A stretch of DNA of 64,000 nt from Pseudactinotalea sp. HY158 (GCF_009660225.1 NZ_CP045920.1:2232001-2296000), one strand, 5' to 3'; shown: positions 19,573-29,662, counted from the first letter of the stretch. Translations and numbers: made by a program. The notes: a model not told the origin generated them from the letters alone.

Positions 19573-20214
19573 TCAGTACGAATCCTCGAACAGCGAGAGG
19601 GTGAGCACCGAGGAATAGCTGCCCGGGGCCACGTCGGTTTCGGTGCGCAGCACCAGGTCCGCGTTCGCCGTCCAGCTGCCGTTCTCCGCGTGCGCCTCCT
19701 GGGAGTCGAGCGCCAGGAGGAACAACTCCTCACCCGCCAGCCCGGGACCCTCGCCGTCGGCATCGAGCACGGTGCCGACCTCCTGGCCCTCCATCACGGC
19801 CCCGCTCGAGCTCTCGGTCACCATCGCCGGCGTCCACCCGAGATGCTCCGGACCGATCGGGGCCTGCCCGGCGTCGCCCACGAAGTCACTCGCCTGACCG
19901 TTGACATACCAGTACACGCCCTCGGGCGCGTCACTGCGGGTATCGGTCACGGTCACCTCCGGCAACGCGCCCGTGAACTGACGGAACTCCTCGGTCGAGC
20001 CGTCCTCGACCAGCGTCGACTGGGTGCCGTCGACCGTCATCGTCAACGCACCCGCCGACTCGATCTCGACACCGATCTCGACCGCACTGGTGTCCTCGGC
20101 ATCCGGATGCGCGGCCATCGCCGCCGTCCCGACGCCCACGAGCATCACACCACCGACCGCACCGACCACGGCACGTCCGACCACATTGCGCTTGACCACA
20201 CTGCGCTTGACCAT
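19573..20214 (-). CDS. Secreted beta-rich protein, WxL-like (hypothetical)
   Basis: 213 residues from ATG 20214 (GGGAGAAGAAG upstream). The signal peptide is MVKRSVVKRNVVGRAVVGAV followed by a hydrophobic stretch and an A-M-A-A-H cleavage region. The mature part is Thr/Val/Gly-rich: ESAGALTMTVDGTQSTL, TGALPEVTVTDTR, WYVNGQASDFVG and a C-terminal PGSYSSVLTLSLFEDSY. Such alternating-strand sequences with a final LTLSLFE recur in actinobacterial secreted proteins that resemble WxL-type surface domains. No sortase motif or lipobox. It lies downstream of the large secreted protein at 20369 and may be co-expressed with it. Confidence 0.7.
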   Translation of the reverse strand: MVKRSVVKRNVVGRAVVGAVGGVMLVGVGTAAMAAHPDAEDTSAVEIGVEIESAGALTMTVDGTQSTLVEDGSTEEFRQFTGALPEVTVTDTRSDAPEGVYWYVNGQASDFVGDAGQAPIGPEHLGWTPAMVTESSSGAVMEGQEVGTVLDADGEGPGLAGEELFLLALDSQEAHAENGSWTANADLVLRTETDVAPGSYSSVLTLSLFEDSY

Positions 20215-20368
20215 CTTCTTCTCCCATCTCCCCGACCGGCGCTCGCCGCGTCGAGATGTGTACTGCCGGGCTGCTTCGCCCGCGGATGTCGAAACGTTCA
20301 TTCACCGGTCGGCCCGCCCCCGCGGGGGCGGACCCGCAGGGGCAGGCCGACCGGTCGCGCACTCGGAC

Positions 20369-23300
20369 CTAGGAACAGGACACCGCCTCGTAGGCGAGCA
20401 CCTCCTGCCCATCGAGCCCGTCGCCGCCCGTCGCATCGACGGTGAGCTCACCGCCGTCGATCGCGACCGACCGCGTCGTGAACGCGAGCGACTTCGTCGC
20501 ACCATCGGCCAGACCCACAACAGACCTGGTACCGAAGGCCGTCTCCACACTCACATCGAGCGGCGCGCCGGCCACGTTCGTCACCGACGCCACGAGCACC
20601 TGCCGGCCGGCCACGCACCGGGTCGTCACCGCCGTCTCCGTCAGCACGCCGACCGGGCCGCCGTCGTCGGCGGAGAATTCGTGGCTCCACTCGGCGGTGG
20701 AGCCCTCGGCCAGCACGTACCGCCCGGTTGCGTGGGCGGTGACCGTCACCGTGCCGGAGCCCGGGTGGGTGCCGGCCTCGACCACGGCGCCGTCGACCCG
20801 GTACGCCACGCCCTCGACCGCGGGAATGGTGTAGGTGTCGGCGTCGGTGCCGTCCTCGTCGGAGAACGTCACCTCGGCCGGGGTCGCCTCCGGGTAGACC
20901 GGTGCCTCGTCCAGTTCGTCGATCTGCACGTTGCGGTAATAGATGGTCTCGCCGCCGCCGTGGTTCTGAAGCCCGATGAAGCCCTGGCTCAGGTCACGGG
21001 CCGGGTCGGTGCTGATGAAGTCGTTCACGAGTTCGCCGTTGAGGAAGATCTTGATGGTGTCTCCCCAGACGACGATGTCGTACGAGTTCCACTGCCCGAC
21101 CGGGTTGAGCGCCGCGTCGCGGGCCACCTCGTCGGCGCCCTGGAAGGTGTAGACCGCACCGGTCGTGCGGTCCGGCTCGTCGCTCGCGTCGATCTGGATC
21201 TCGTAGCCCTGGTTGACGGCGACCCACGGGTCGTTGCCGGGGTCGGGGAAGCCGATGAAGACCCCGCCGTTGTCGTCCTTGATGAGCTTCCAGTCGAGCT
21301 TGAGGCTGTAGTTGTCGAAGTCCTGCTGGGTGTACCACAGCAGCCCCATGCCGCCGGTGGAACGCAGGGAGCAGTCCTCGTAGCGCCCGAAGGATCCGCC
21401 GCCCGCGAGGCTCCAGTCGTCCATGCTGGCGAGGGTGCCGTCGTAGATCGCGGTGTAGCCGGGATCGGCCTGGAACGGGGTGCAGATGTCGGGTGCGCCG
21501 ATCGAGAGCATGTCGAGGTTGACGTTGCCGTCGTCGCCCTCGTCGTAGCGGAGCATGATCGAGTTGGCTCCGGCACGCAGGTCCAGGTCGCGGGTGACCG
21601 TGCCCCAGTCCTTCCAGGTGCCGGTGCTGGGAAGCTCCCAGGGCCCGATGAGCTCGCCGTTGACGTACAGCGACATGGTCTTGGTGCCCTCGAACGGGTT
21701 CGGCCCGTTGGCGTAGCGCAGGTACACCGGCTGGGTCCCGGCCTCGTCGACCGTGACGTCGAACCGCACGCTCGCGCCCACGGTGTTGATCGCGTCGGCG
21801 AAGCCCGCACCGGAGTAGTTGCTGTGCTCGGTGTCGATGTCCGCCCCGCCGCCGAGGACGGCGTCCTCGGCCTCGTAGTAGCCGCGCTCGGCCGGTCCGA
21901 CGTAGCCCGGGAGGGTGTTGAGCGTGTACCAGGCCTCGGTGTTCCACAGGCGCTGGCCGTCGGCGGAGGAGAAGGTCTGGGGCTGGTGCGGGGACCGCAG
22001 GTGGACGACGCGGCCCGGCTTGAGCCCGTCGACCGTCAGGTTGACCGTGGTCCGGTCCGCGGAGACCTCCGCGCCGGTCACGGCGAGGATCTCCTCGCCG
22101 ATCTTGGGTCCACCGTAGGAGGAGGTGGGCACGTAGCGCCACTGCGACAGGGTGTAGGCGTCGGCGATGCTGGCCGCCGTCTCCTCGGACAGCGGTTGGG
22201 TGTAGGTGATCGCGAAGCCGTCGTCCGTCAGGCGCATCTCGTGCATGTCGAAGGTGTCGTCGCCGACGGGCACGAGCTTCTGCAGGCCGTACCGGAGCTT
22301 GCCGGCCTCGCCCCAGTTGCCGGCCTCGCCGATTCCGCCGACGTAGATCGACCCGTCGGGGCCGACGATCGTGCGGTTGACACCGGCCTCGAGCCCGGCG
22401 CTGTGCCGGAACACGGCGCCCTGGTACTCGCCCTCGACCTGTTCGAGGAAGATCCGCTGCAGGCCGCCGTAGGTGACGTCGCCGAAGAGCATCTGCCCGG
22501 CGAAGGGGCCCTGCTCGAGCAGGAACGGCGCGCTCGGGGAGTTGCCGATGTCGTTCTGCGGGATCCACACGGCCGGGTCGGTCACGGGCTGGTCGTCGAA
22601 GGGGCCGGCCGGGGTCATGTAGTGGTTGAAGAACCGGTCCTGCTCGATGTGCACGAGCTTCGAGCTCGGTAGCCAGTCGCCCTGGTTGTCCATGACGAAG
22701 ACGTCCTCGTTCGGTCCCCAGGCGATCCCGTTCGGGGTGCGCAGGCCACCGGCCACGAACGTGACCTCACCGGTGTCGCGGTCGACCTTGATCGAGGTGC
22801 CGCGGTTACTCGCCGGCTGCGGCACGGTGGAGTGACCACCCTGGTTGATCGCGACCGAGAGGCTCAGGTAGAAGTAGTCCTCGTCGTAGATGAGGCCGAA
22901 GGCGAATTCGTGGAAGTTCTCTCCGAAGGGCCAGGTCGCGAACTGGTTGCGCTGGTCGTAGACGCCGTCGCCGTCGGGGTCGGTGAGCTCGGTGAGCCCG
23001 TCCCGCTCGGAGACGAAGATCGACTCGCCGATGACGGCGACGCCCATCGGGTTGAACAGTTCGTCGGCGACCTTGACGGCCGTGACGTCCTCGGGACCGT
23101 CCGCCCCCTGGGCGCCCTCGAGGATGTAGACCTCGCCCGAGTACGGGTCATCGGTCCACCCGCCGGGGCTCACGTTGCCGGAGGTGACGACCACGAGATC
23201 GCCGTCCGCGTTGAAGTCGAGAGCGGAGACCGCGGGCTCGAAGCCCTCGGGCCGCAGATCGACCAGCTCGTAGTTCGGGTTGACGGTCGACAGCGGCATG

Positions 23301-23953
23301 CCGTCGCCGGAGGTGTCCGTGTCGCCCACGCAGCTCTTCGTACCCGGTGCCGTGACCCGTACGACGCCGGCCTCGGTGGTGAGCACGGAGGCGGGAACGA
23401 CCTCGAAGGCGCTCTGGCCCGGCTGCTTCCACTCGAGGGTGAGGCGCTGCTTGTCGAAGCCCTCGTAGTGCTCGATGCGCACGGGGTGGACGCCGGCGTC
23501 GAGGGTGGCGGTGGCGGTGACGGAGGTCGAGTCGCTCGGCCCGTCGTTGTTGATCAGGACCTGGTCGTCCAGGTAGAAGATCGCACCGTCGTCGTTGGTC
23601 ATGCGGAACTCGTACGAACCGGCCTCGGCAACGTGGAGGTTCGCGATGGCGTGGGTGATGAAGTTGCTCGAGAGGCCGAAGTCCGCGTCGGCGCTCCAGT
23701 CGATCGTCGGCATGATCTTGTCGACGTTCGGGGTGGTGCCCGGGGTGAGCGGGCAGACCGCGCCCGGGTCACGCCCGAGCTGGAATGTGCGCAGGGTGAC
23801 GCCGGGCTCCTGCTCGGGGAGCGCCGCGGTGCTCACCCCGTCGCCCGGCGCGGCCGACGCTCCCGTCATCGCCAGGGGTATCACCAACGCGGCGGTCATG
23901 ACCGCCGTCGCGCCTCGGGCCGACCATCGGCCGGCTGCTGTCCGTCTGACCAC
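20369..23953 (-). CDS. Large secreted multidomain protein: PA14, sorbosone-dehydrogenase-like propeller, CBM6/35, DUF1080
   Basis: 1194 residues from GTG 23953 with AGGAGG just upstream. The signal peptide ends near TGASAAPGDG. A PA14-like domain follows (YEFRMTNDDGAIFYLDDQVL, HPVRIEHYEGFDKQRLTLEW), then a glucose/sorbosone dehydrogenase-type beta-propeller (NPMGVAVIGESIFVSERDGL, GLRTPNGIAWGPN, GDVTYGGLQRIFL). After that come a CBM6/35 module (YYEAEDAVLGGGADID, VYLRYANGPNPFEG, NSIMLRYDEGDDGN) and a DUF1080/3-keto-disaccharide hydrolase-like domain (YEIQIDASDEPD, KIFLNGELVNDFI, GFIGLQNHGGGETIYYRNVQ). A beta tail ends the chain. This points to extracellular binding and oxidation or hydrolysis of sugars. 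There is no LPXTG or surface-layer anchor, so it is probably released. Confidence 0.88.
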   Translation of the reverse strand: MVRRTAAGRWSARGATAVMTAALVIPLAMTGASAAPGDGVSTAALPEQEPGVTLRTFQLGRDPGAVCPLTPGTTPNVDKIMPTIDWSADADFGLSSNFITHAIANLHVAEAGSYEFRMTNDDGAIFYLDDQVLINNDGPSDSTSVTATATLDAGVHPVRIEHYEGFDKQRLTLEWKQPGQSAFEVVPASVLTTEAGVVRVTAPGTKSCVGDTDTSGDGMPLSTVNPNYELVDLRPEGFEPAVSALDFNADGDLVVVTSGNVSPGGWTDDPYSGEVYILEGAQGADGPEDVTAVKVADELFNPMGVAVIGESIFVSERDGLTELTDPDGDGVYDQRNQFATWPFGENFHEFAFGLIYDEDYFYLSLSVAINQGGHSTVPQPASNRGTSIKVDRDTGEVTFVAGGLRTPNGIAWGPNEDVFVMDNQGDWLPSSKLVHIEQDRFFNHYMTPAGPFDDQPVTDPAVWIPQNDIGNSPSAPFLLEQGPFAGQMLFGDVTYGGLQRIFLEQVEGEYQGAVFRHSAGLEAGVNRTIVGPDGSIYVGGIGEAGNWGEAGKLRYGLQKLVPVGDDTFDMHEMRLTDDGFAITYTQPLSEETAASIADAYTLSQWRYVPTSSYGGPKIGEEILAVTGAEVSADRTTVNLTVDGLKPGRVVHLRSPHQPQTFSSADGQRLWNTEAWYTLNTLPGYVGPAERGYYEAEDAVLGGGADIDTEHSNYSGAGFADAINTVGASVRFDVTVDEAGTQPVYLRYANGPNPFEGTKTMSLYVNGELIGPWELPSTGTWKDWGTVTRDLDLRAGANSIMLRYDEGDDGNVNLDMLSIGAPDICTPFQADPGYTAIYDGTLASMDDWSLAGGGSFGRYEDCSLRSTGGMGLLWYTQQDFDNYSLKLDWKLIKDDNGGVFIGFPDPGNDPWVAVNQGYEIQIDASDEPDRTTGAVYTFQGADEVARDAALNPVGQWNSYDIVVWGDTIKIFLNGELVNDFISTDPARDLSQGFIGLQNHGGGETIYYRNVQIDELDEAPVYPEATPAEVTFSDEDGTDADTYTIPAVEGVAYRVDGAVVEAGTHPGSGTVTVTAHATGRYVLAEGSTAEWSHEFSADDGGPVGVLTETAVTTRCVAGRQVLVASVTNVAGAPLDVSVETAFGTRSVVGLADGATKSLAFTTRSVAIDGGELTVDATGGDGLDGQEVLAYEAVSCS

Positions 23954-24458
23954 AAATCCTCCTCGATGTGTACGGAATCTGCCTCTCGCCGCGATCCGCC
24001 TTCGTGGTCGCATGGGCGAGCCGCACCGGCGCCCCGTGGGTGCGTTCCGGCTCGGATGTTCGAGCCCTCGTCGCCGAGGGCTCTGCGCGACCCGGGGCCC
24101 CGCTCCGGGCCCTGCCATCGGGCTTCCGATATGGGGTGGGTCACACAGCACGGACTATACGGAGCACTTTGGGTCGCGTCAAGACATAAGTCTGCATCGT
24201 GGACACGACGTAATGACAGCGCCCTTGTGACCTTTGTGCGCTCCATACGGACGGCAGGCCGTCGGGCACGGGTGGTCGGGCGTGTACCCCGCACAGACAG
24301 TCAGGCCCGCAGGGCGCACAGACCGTCAGGCCCGTAGGGCGCGCAGGCAGCCAGGTGCGCACGGCGCCCAGGCAATCGTTGGAGAGTGTCCGCCGTCCTC
24401 GTCACCGGGCGGTGCTGCCCAGCAGCGTCCTGTGCGCCGGGCTCCTGTGCTCCGGGCT
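23954..24458. other. Intergenic region with a 25-bp direct repeat
   Basis: About 500 bases without a supportable gene. It contains the leader of the large secreted protein (minus strand) and, at about 24291-24350, a 25-bp imperfect tandem repeat (GTCAGGCCCGCAGGGC at 24300, GTCAGGCCCGTAGGGC at 24325). No clear promoter or operator could be assigned. Confidence 0.5.
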
Positions 24459-27110
24459 CTACACGGAGGGTGGCTGCGATGACCTGTTGGCGAGGATGGC
24501 CTCGAGGTCGGCCTCGCTGGGCTCGACGTCGCTGTCGGCATTGCCGTATTCGTAGTCGAGAGCGTCCATGAAGGCCTCGTCGAGGTCGTCCCGGCGGGCC
24601 CGCGAGTCGGGGCTGGCCTCAATGTCCGAGCGGTCGGGCTGTTCCGCGTGACCCTCGAGGTCCGTGCGAGCTCCGAGGTTCGTGCGAGCTCCCAGGTCCG
24701 TGCGAGCTCCGAGGACCGTGCGAGCTCCGAGTCCTGGGAGAGTCTCGTGGCGTGGGAGAGCCGGCTGGTCCGGGCGCGCCGGGTGATCTGGGTGCGGCTC
24801 GCGGCCTGGAACAGCGCCGAGGCCCTGACGCCCGTTGAAGTCCTGGAGCCCCTGGAGGTCGTGGAGGTCTGGGAGCACGGCGAGGTCGTGGCGGTGCCAG
24901 GCCTGGTCCGTGACCTCGGTCGTGCCGGTCGGGGTGCGCAGGAACCGTAGGCCCATCGGGCCCGTCCAGTAGTAGGTTCCGGGTCCGAGCGTCACGTACG
25001 ACCACGAGCCCCGCCCCTGCGGCTGCCCGGGATGATTGTGCGTCTTCCAGCGATGGTGCCGGCGACACAGGCTCGCGAGGTTGCACGTGCAGGTCGGCCC
25101 ACCGACCGGGTCACCCTGGGGATCGGTCTTCCAGGGGTCGATGTGGTCGGCATCGCAGGCACGCGCCGGGCGGGCACACGCCGGGAACACGCAGGTTCGA
25201 TCCCGCAGGTGGAGGTGGTCCTTGATCACGTCCCCCGCGGCATAGCCGGAGACTTCGTGTTCGGTCTCGAGGTCGATGACCGGACGCACGAACACCTGCG
25301 GCCCCCACGGCCCACCCGACCCGCCAGGCCCGTGCGCCGCGCCGGACCCGCCAGCGCGCCCGGGCATGGCCGCGTCGTGGGGTGTGGTGAACATGGCCGC
25401 GACCTCGGCGGCGGTGATCACGAGCCCGGGCGGGATCCCCGGCCCCTCGATGTGCACGGGTTCACGGGACAACCGCCCGGCGACGTAGGCCGCGTCGGCG
25501 ACGTGCTCGGGATCGACTGCGCCCGCTGTGCCCGTCGAGCCGGCCGTATCTTCGAGACAGCCCGTACCTGCCGAGCCCGGCGGATCCGCGCACGACCCAT
25601 CGTCGGACAGGCCGCCGGGATGGCAATGAGGCCGGCCGCCGGGATCACGATCGGGATGATCAGGGGATCGGCCGCCGGGATGATCAGGAGGCGGGCCGCC
25701 AAGATGATCGGGAGGCGGGCCGCCAGGATGGTGACCGGGCCCGTGATCGGAATGATCACGGGGTGGGCCGCCGGGTCGGTCGGGTGGCCTGCCGTCGGGC
25801 CAGAACGCGGAGGCGTTCATGTGCAGGTACATGACGACCTTCGCCCGCGGCACGCCCCGACCCGACCGCGCAGGACCGCAGGACACACCACGACCAGTCA
25901 CCGTGGCAGGCGCCTCGCCGGTCGGGTCCGCCGCCGCAGCTTCGCCCACCGCCGTTCCGGCGGCGCTGCCCACGGCTGCACTCCCGGCGCTGCCCACGAC
26001 TGCACTCCCGGCGCTGCCCACGGCTGCACTCCCAGCGGGACCCGCGGCCGTACTCGTGGCCGGGGCCGCGGCTGTGCTCACGGACGGGCCGTCGAACTGG
26101 CCCGCGGCTTCATCGGGAGTCATATCGACTACAGCGGCCGCAGCCATGCCCACAGCACCGCCGATGCCGACTGTGCCGCCCGTCCCGCCCGTGCCGCCCG
26201 TGCTGTTCGTGCTGTTCGTGCTGTTCGTGCAGTCCGGCGCCCCCGCCCCCGGTCCCTGCGCCTGCTGGGTCCCCTGGGTCTGCTGGGCCTGCTGGGCCTG
26301 CTGGGCCTGTTGGCCTGGTTGCCCGGCGGTGAGGTCGAAGCCGTCTTGCCGGGCCGGTTCGGGGTGGTGAGTGGCGGCGATGATGCCCTCGAAGGTGAGC
26401 GAGCGTCGGGCGTCGAGGACCTCACCGGATCCGGCGGCCTTGAGTTGCGCGGCCCCGAAGGCCAGGCTCTGTTCCAGATCGAGGGCGGCGAACGCGGACA
26501 CGATCGCGTCGATGCGGCCGGTGCCGTCGGTGCCGATGTGGACATCGGCCCGGCGCGGATCGGCCTGCGCCCGCTGCAGGTCGGCGTACTGGTCGGGCAT
26601 GTGGGTGATCATCGCCTCCCGCACCAGGGACTTGATCGCGTAGCGGCCCCGGATCGCCCCGGCGGCAGCGACCTGGACATCGACGAACCGGGCCGCCTCC
26701 ACAGTCAAACCGAGGGTCTGTTCGGCCACGAGCCGGGCCGTGTGCGCCCGGGTACGCCCATCCAGGACCCGCCCGTACAGCAGTGGCAGGCGTTCGGCGA
26801 CCTCGAGGGCTTCGAGGAGCATCGCCTGGGCGGCGTCGGTGGAGAAGCCGGTCACGGCCGCGAACCAGTTCGCCACCGAATCACAATACGAGACCCCCAG
26901 GGCCAGATCGGTGTGACACGACCACGCCCCGCACTCTTCGGTGACCGGGCTACGTTGGGCGATCTCGATCGCCAGGAAGAACAGATCGGCCTCCGCGCCC
27001 GCCTGGACCTTGCGCACCTGGCGGACCCGGTCCAGTACCGCGTCCTCGGAGGCGAGCGAGGCGATCTCCGCTCGCCGCGCTCGCATCTGCCGGGCCGCCT
27101 TCGTGCTCAT
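24459..27110 (-). CDS. DUF222 / HNH endonuclease domain protein
   Basis: 883 residues. The N-terminal 240 residues match DUF222 (MLLEALEVAERLPLLYGRVL, GRTRAHTARLVAEQTLGLT). The HNH nuclease is at about 665-720: CVFPACARPARACDADHIDP, then CNLASLCRRHHRWKTHN, with the metal-binding His and Asn residues. Between them lies a roughly 300-residue low-complexity insert (QQAQQAQQTQ, Gly-Thr runs, Ala-Gly-Ser runs, then PPDHPGG-type units). A second Thr/Leu/Gly/Ala repeat (ARTVLGARTDLGARTNLGAR) follows the HNH. DUF222-HNH genes are very numerous in actinobacteria, of uncertain role and often mobile. Start at ATG 27110. Confidence 0.88.
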   Translation of the reverse strand: MSTKAARQMRARRAEIASLASEDAVLDRVRQVRKVQAGAEADLFFLAIEIAQRSPVTEECGAWSCHTDLALGVSYCDSVANWFAAVTGFSTDAAQAMLLEALEVAERLPLLYGRVLDGRTRAHTARLVAEQTLGLTVEAARFVDVQVAAAGAIRGRYAIKSLVREAMITHMPDQYADLQRAQADPRRADVHIGTDGTGRIDAIVSAFAALDLEQSLAFGAAQLKAAGSGEVLDARRSLTFEGIIAATHHPEPARQDGFDLTAGQPGQQAQQAQQAQQTQGTQQAQGPGAGAPDCTNSTNSTNSTGGTGGTGGTVGIGGAVGMAAAAVVDMTPDEAAGQFDGPSVSTAAAPATSTAAGPAGSAAVGSAGSAVVGSAGSAAVGSAAGTAVGEAAAADPTGEAPATVTGRGVSCGPARSGRGVPRAKVVMYLHMNASAFWPDGRPPDRPGGPPRDHSDHGPGHHPGGPPPDHLGGPPPDHPGGRSPDHPDRDPGGRPHCHPGGLSDDGSCADPPGSAGTGCLEDTAGSTGTAGAVDPEHVADAAYVAGRLSREPVHIEGPGIPPGLVITAAEVAAMFTTPHDAAMPGRAGGSGAAHGPGGSGGPWGPQVFVRPVIDLETEHEVSGYAAGDVIKDHLHLRDRTCVFPACARPARACDADHIDPWKTDPQGDPVGGPTCTCNLASLCRRHHRWKTHNHPGQPQGRGSWSYVTLGPGTYYWTGPMGLRFLRTPTGTTEVTDQAWHRHDLAVLPDLHDLQGLQDFNGRQGLGAVPGREPHPDHPARPDQPALPRHETLPGLGARTVLGARTDLGARTNLGARTDLEGHAEQPDRSDIEASPDSRARRDDLDEAFMDALDYEYGNADSDVEPSEADLEAILANRSSQPPSV

Positions 27111-28008
27111 GAAACAACCCTAGAACCGAGCACCGACATTCACCCCGGACAGCGGGACGACGGGGACCACGGCCCGGATCCCGTGGAATCGAGGTGCCAT
27201 CCCGCGGCATCGGGGCGGAACCCCGAAGAGGCCCCAGAGCCACGCGGGAACCCGCGGAGGCACGCGGGAACCCGCGGGACCCAGGGAACCCTCGGACCCC
27301 GGGGAACCCGGGGAACCTCGAGGAGACCCGGGGAACCCGCGGAACCCGCGGAATCCAGGGAACCCGGTCGAGCCTCGCGGACGAGTGCGAAGCCGGCCGC
27401 GAAGCGAGCCGTGGCGTGAGCCGTAGCGTGAGCCGCGAAGCGAGCCGTGGCGTGAGCCGTGAGGCACATAGCGCAGACACGACGCCGGCATGCACACCAC
27501 CAATTCGAGACCGCTGAACGGATCGGCTGCTCCGATCCGCGAGCGGCGCACCGCGTGTCGTCCACCGACACACGGGCCACCTCATGGACGGCGCACAATG
27601 AGCCGTCGATCACGAACCGCCGATCGCGAGCCGCCGGTCAGGGAGGACACGTTGCGAACGGACGGTCACGGGTCACCTCGTGGACAGAGCACGATGAGCC
27701 GTCGATCACGAACCACCGGTCACGAGCCGCCGGCCGGGGAGAACACGGTGCGAACGGACGATCCCGGGCCACCTCGTGGATAGAGCGCCGCGATCCGCCG
27801 GTCGCGGGGAGAGCCACGACACGGGTTGAGCAGGTTGGACTGTGCGACGGGTTGGACGAGTGCGACGGGTTGGACGGGTACGACGGGTTGGACGGGTACG
27901 ACGGGTTGGACGGGTACGACGGGTTGGACGGGTACGACGGGTTGGACGGGTACGACGGAAGCGGCGACAGCGGCTGCACGGGCTACAGACGTTCTGCGGG
28001 CTACGCGG
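27111..28008. repeat. Minisatellite-rich intergenic region (four unrelated tandem repeats)
   Basis: Nearly 900 bases without a convincing gene. At about 27225-27375 there are short GGGAACCCGCGGA-like units. At 27401-27470 there is a 36-bp repeat (GAAGCGAGCCGTGGCGTGAG at 27401 and 27437) with 12-bp subunits. At 27573-27815 there is a 96-bp repeat (GGGCCACCTC-type block starting at 27573, 27669 and 27765). At about 27836-27960 there is an 18-bp repeat (GACGGGTTGGACGGGTAC) in about seven copies. The last two have periods divisible by three, and a plus-strand frame stays open across them, but no ribosome site or family supports a gene. Confidence 0.8.
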
Positions 28009-28860
28009 CTACGCGGGTTCCGCGTCCGTGGCGGTCGTGATGCGCAGCTCGAGGGAGTCGACCCTGGCCGTGACCACCGTCGAGGCGCCGAGGGCCGCCG
28101 AAGCCTGCTGAGAGGCGCTGATCACCCCGACGCGGTCGAGTCCGGGCCGCAGGGCGAGCACGATCCGGATCTCGGCACCGGTGCCCGGCCGGACCTCGGC
28201 ACGGACGGCGGCCGGGATCGACTCGACGATCCCGGCGATCGCCTCGTGGACCTCCGGGTCCACCAGCGGGTTCGACCACGGCTCCCCCGTGGCGATGGCC
28301 GCCACGGCGTGGCTGGGCACGAGGGTCGTGTGGTCGCTTCCGGGATCGAGCACGAGGAGTGAATCGGCCTCCGTACCGGCCGCGAGCGCGGCCTTACGCG
28401 CCTCGACCGGCACGGGCCGGGCATCCGCACGCCATGCGGTGAGCGCGGCCACCGAGGAGAACACCGGGATCGCCCCCCGACCGTCCGGGGCGGCCACGGT
28501 GACCATGGCGGCGTGCGCGCTCTTCTCCCCCACCACCTGACCCTCGAATTCGGGGGTCTCCATCTCGTCGAGGTTCGCCACGACCGGGATGAGCAGGCGT
28601 GCCTCGCGCAGTGCCTCGACGATCGCGCCGAGCCGGTGCGGCTGCTCGGTGGCGAACGCAGCGGCCAGGGCCACGGGCGTGGAGCCGTCGTCCCCGGCGA
28701 AGGCCGAGGACTGGGGGAACGGCTTGAGTCCGCCGGGCCCCGCCTCGGTCGGGTTGGCGAGCGCGCTCAGGTCGGGCAGTGCCCCATGATCCCGCGGCGC
28801 GCCGTGATCCCCCGGCCCGCTGTGATCCCGCGTGGCGCCGTGATCGTGCGGAACGGTCAC
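28009..28860 (-). CDS. SseB-family protein
   Basis: 283 residues from GTG 28860, overlapping the priA stop by GTGA. After an N-terminal Asp-His-Gly-rich segment ([20 protein letters not shown]) comes the SseB domain: [17 protein letters not shown]-type strands, [40 protein letters not shown] and [19 protein letters not shown]. SseB-like proteins of unknown function follow priA in many actinobacterial his clusters. The C-terminus ([20 protein letters not shown]) is a second small domain. Confidence 0.85.
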   Translation of the reverse strand: MTVPHDHGATRDHSGPGDHGAPRDHGALPDLSALANPTEAGPGGLKPFPQSSAFAGDDGSTPVALAAAFATEQPHRLGAIVEALREARLLIPVVANLDEMETPEFEGQVVGEKSAHAAMVTVAAPDGRGAIPVFSSVAALTAWRADARPVPVEARKAALAAGTEADSLLVLDPGSDHTTLVPSHAVAAIATGEPWSNPLVDPEVHEAIAGIVESIPAAVRAEVRPGTGAEIRIVLALRPGLDRVGVISASQQASAALGASTVVTARVDSLELRITTATDAEPA

Positions 28861-29585
28861 GGCCGGCCCGCGATGTCCAGGGCCTGTGGCAGGGTGAACT
28901 CTCCGGCATAGAGGGCCTTGCCGATGATCGCGCCCTCGACGCCCGTATCCACGAGCGCGGTGAGCGCGCGGATGTCGTCGAGCCCCGAGATGCCCCCGGA
29001 GGCGATGACCGGCGCCCGGGTGTGCTCGCAGATCTGGGTGAGCAGGTCGAGGTTCGGGCCCTGGAGGGTGCCGTCCTTCGTCACGTCGGTCACGACATAT
29101 CGCGCACAGCCGTCCCGTTCGAGGCGCTCGAGCACCTCCCACAGGTCGCCGCCCTCCTTGGTCCAGCCGCGGCCGGCCAGGGTCGTGCCACGCACGTCGA
29201 GCCCGACGGCGATCTTCTCGCCGTGCTCGGCGATGACGCGCGCGGTCCACTCGGGCTGCTCGAGCGCGGCGGTACCCAGGTTGACCCGAGCGCAGCCGGT
29301 CGCGAGCGCCCGGGCGAGCGAGTCGTCGTCCCGAATCCCGCCGGAGAGCTCCACCCGCACGTCGACCGAGGCGACGACCTCGGCGATGAGTTCGGCATTC
29401 GACCCGCGCCCGAAGGCGGCGTCGAGGTCGACGAGATGAATCCACTCCGCCCCGCCATCCGCCCACTGCCGGGCGGCCTCGAGCGGGCTGCCGTAGGAGG
29501 TCTCCGAGCCGGCCTCCCCCTGGTAGAGGCGCACGGCCCGCCCCTCGACCACGTCGATGGCGGGGAGCAGTTGCAGGCGGGTCAT
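28857..29585 (-). CDS. priA: Bifunctional phosphoribosyl isomerase PriA (HisA/TrpF)
   Basis: 242 residues, (beta/alpha)8 barrel, from ATG 29585 ([20 protein letters not shown]). Catalytic Asp residues lie in AIDVV and in [14 protein letters not shown]; phosphate-binding loops are [23 protein letters not shown] and [10 protein letters not shown]. In actinobacteria one enzyme of this type isomerises both ProFAR (histidine) and PRA (tryptophan); the [11 protein letters not shown] loop is consistent with PriA. Bifunctionality is inferred from the lineage. It follows hisH, with sseB coupled downstream. Confidence 0.92.
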   Translation of the reverse strand: MTRLQLLPAIDVVEGRAVRLYQGEAGSETSYGSPLEAARQWADGGAEWIHLVDLDAAFGRGSNAELIAEVVASVDVRVELSGGIRDDDSLARALATGCARVNLGTAALEQPEWTARVIAEHGEKIAVGLDVRGTTLAGRGWTKEGGDLWEVLERLERDGCARYVVTDVTKDGTLQGPNLDLLTQICEHTRAPVIASGGISGLDDIRALTALVDTGVEGAIIGKALYAGEFTLPQALDIAGRP

Positions 29586-29662
29586 GGAGGTCCGTTTCGT
29601 CGATGGGTCTGCGGGCACGCGGCCGGGAACCAGCCTAGGCGATCGGCCGTGCTCGGCCGTTC

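Noticed and set aside
20024-22672. 882-codon plus-strand frame opposite the large secreted protein
   Set aside because: Antisense shadow with no domain match; high GC leaves such frames open by chance.
27459-28040. 193-codon plus-strand frame running through the 96-bp and 18-bp repeats
   Set aside because: Openness follows from repeat periods divisible by three; no ribosome site or homology. Listed as repeats instead.
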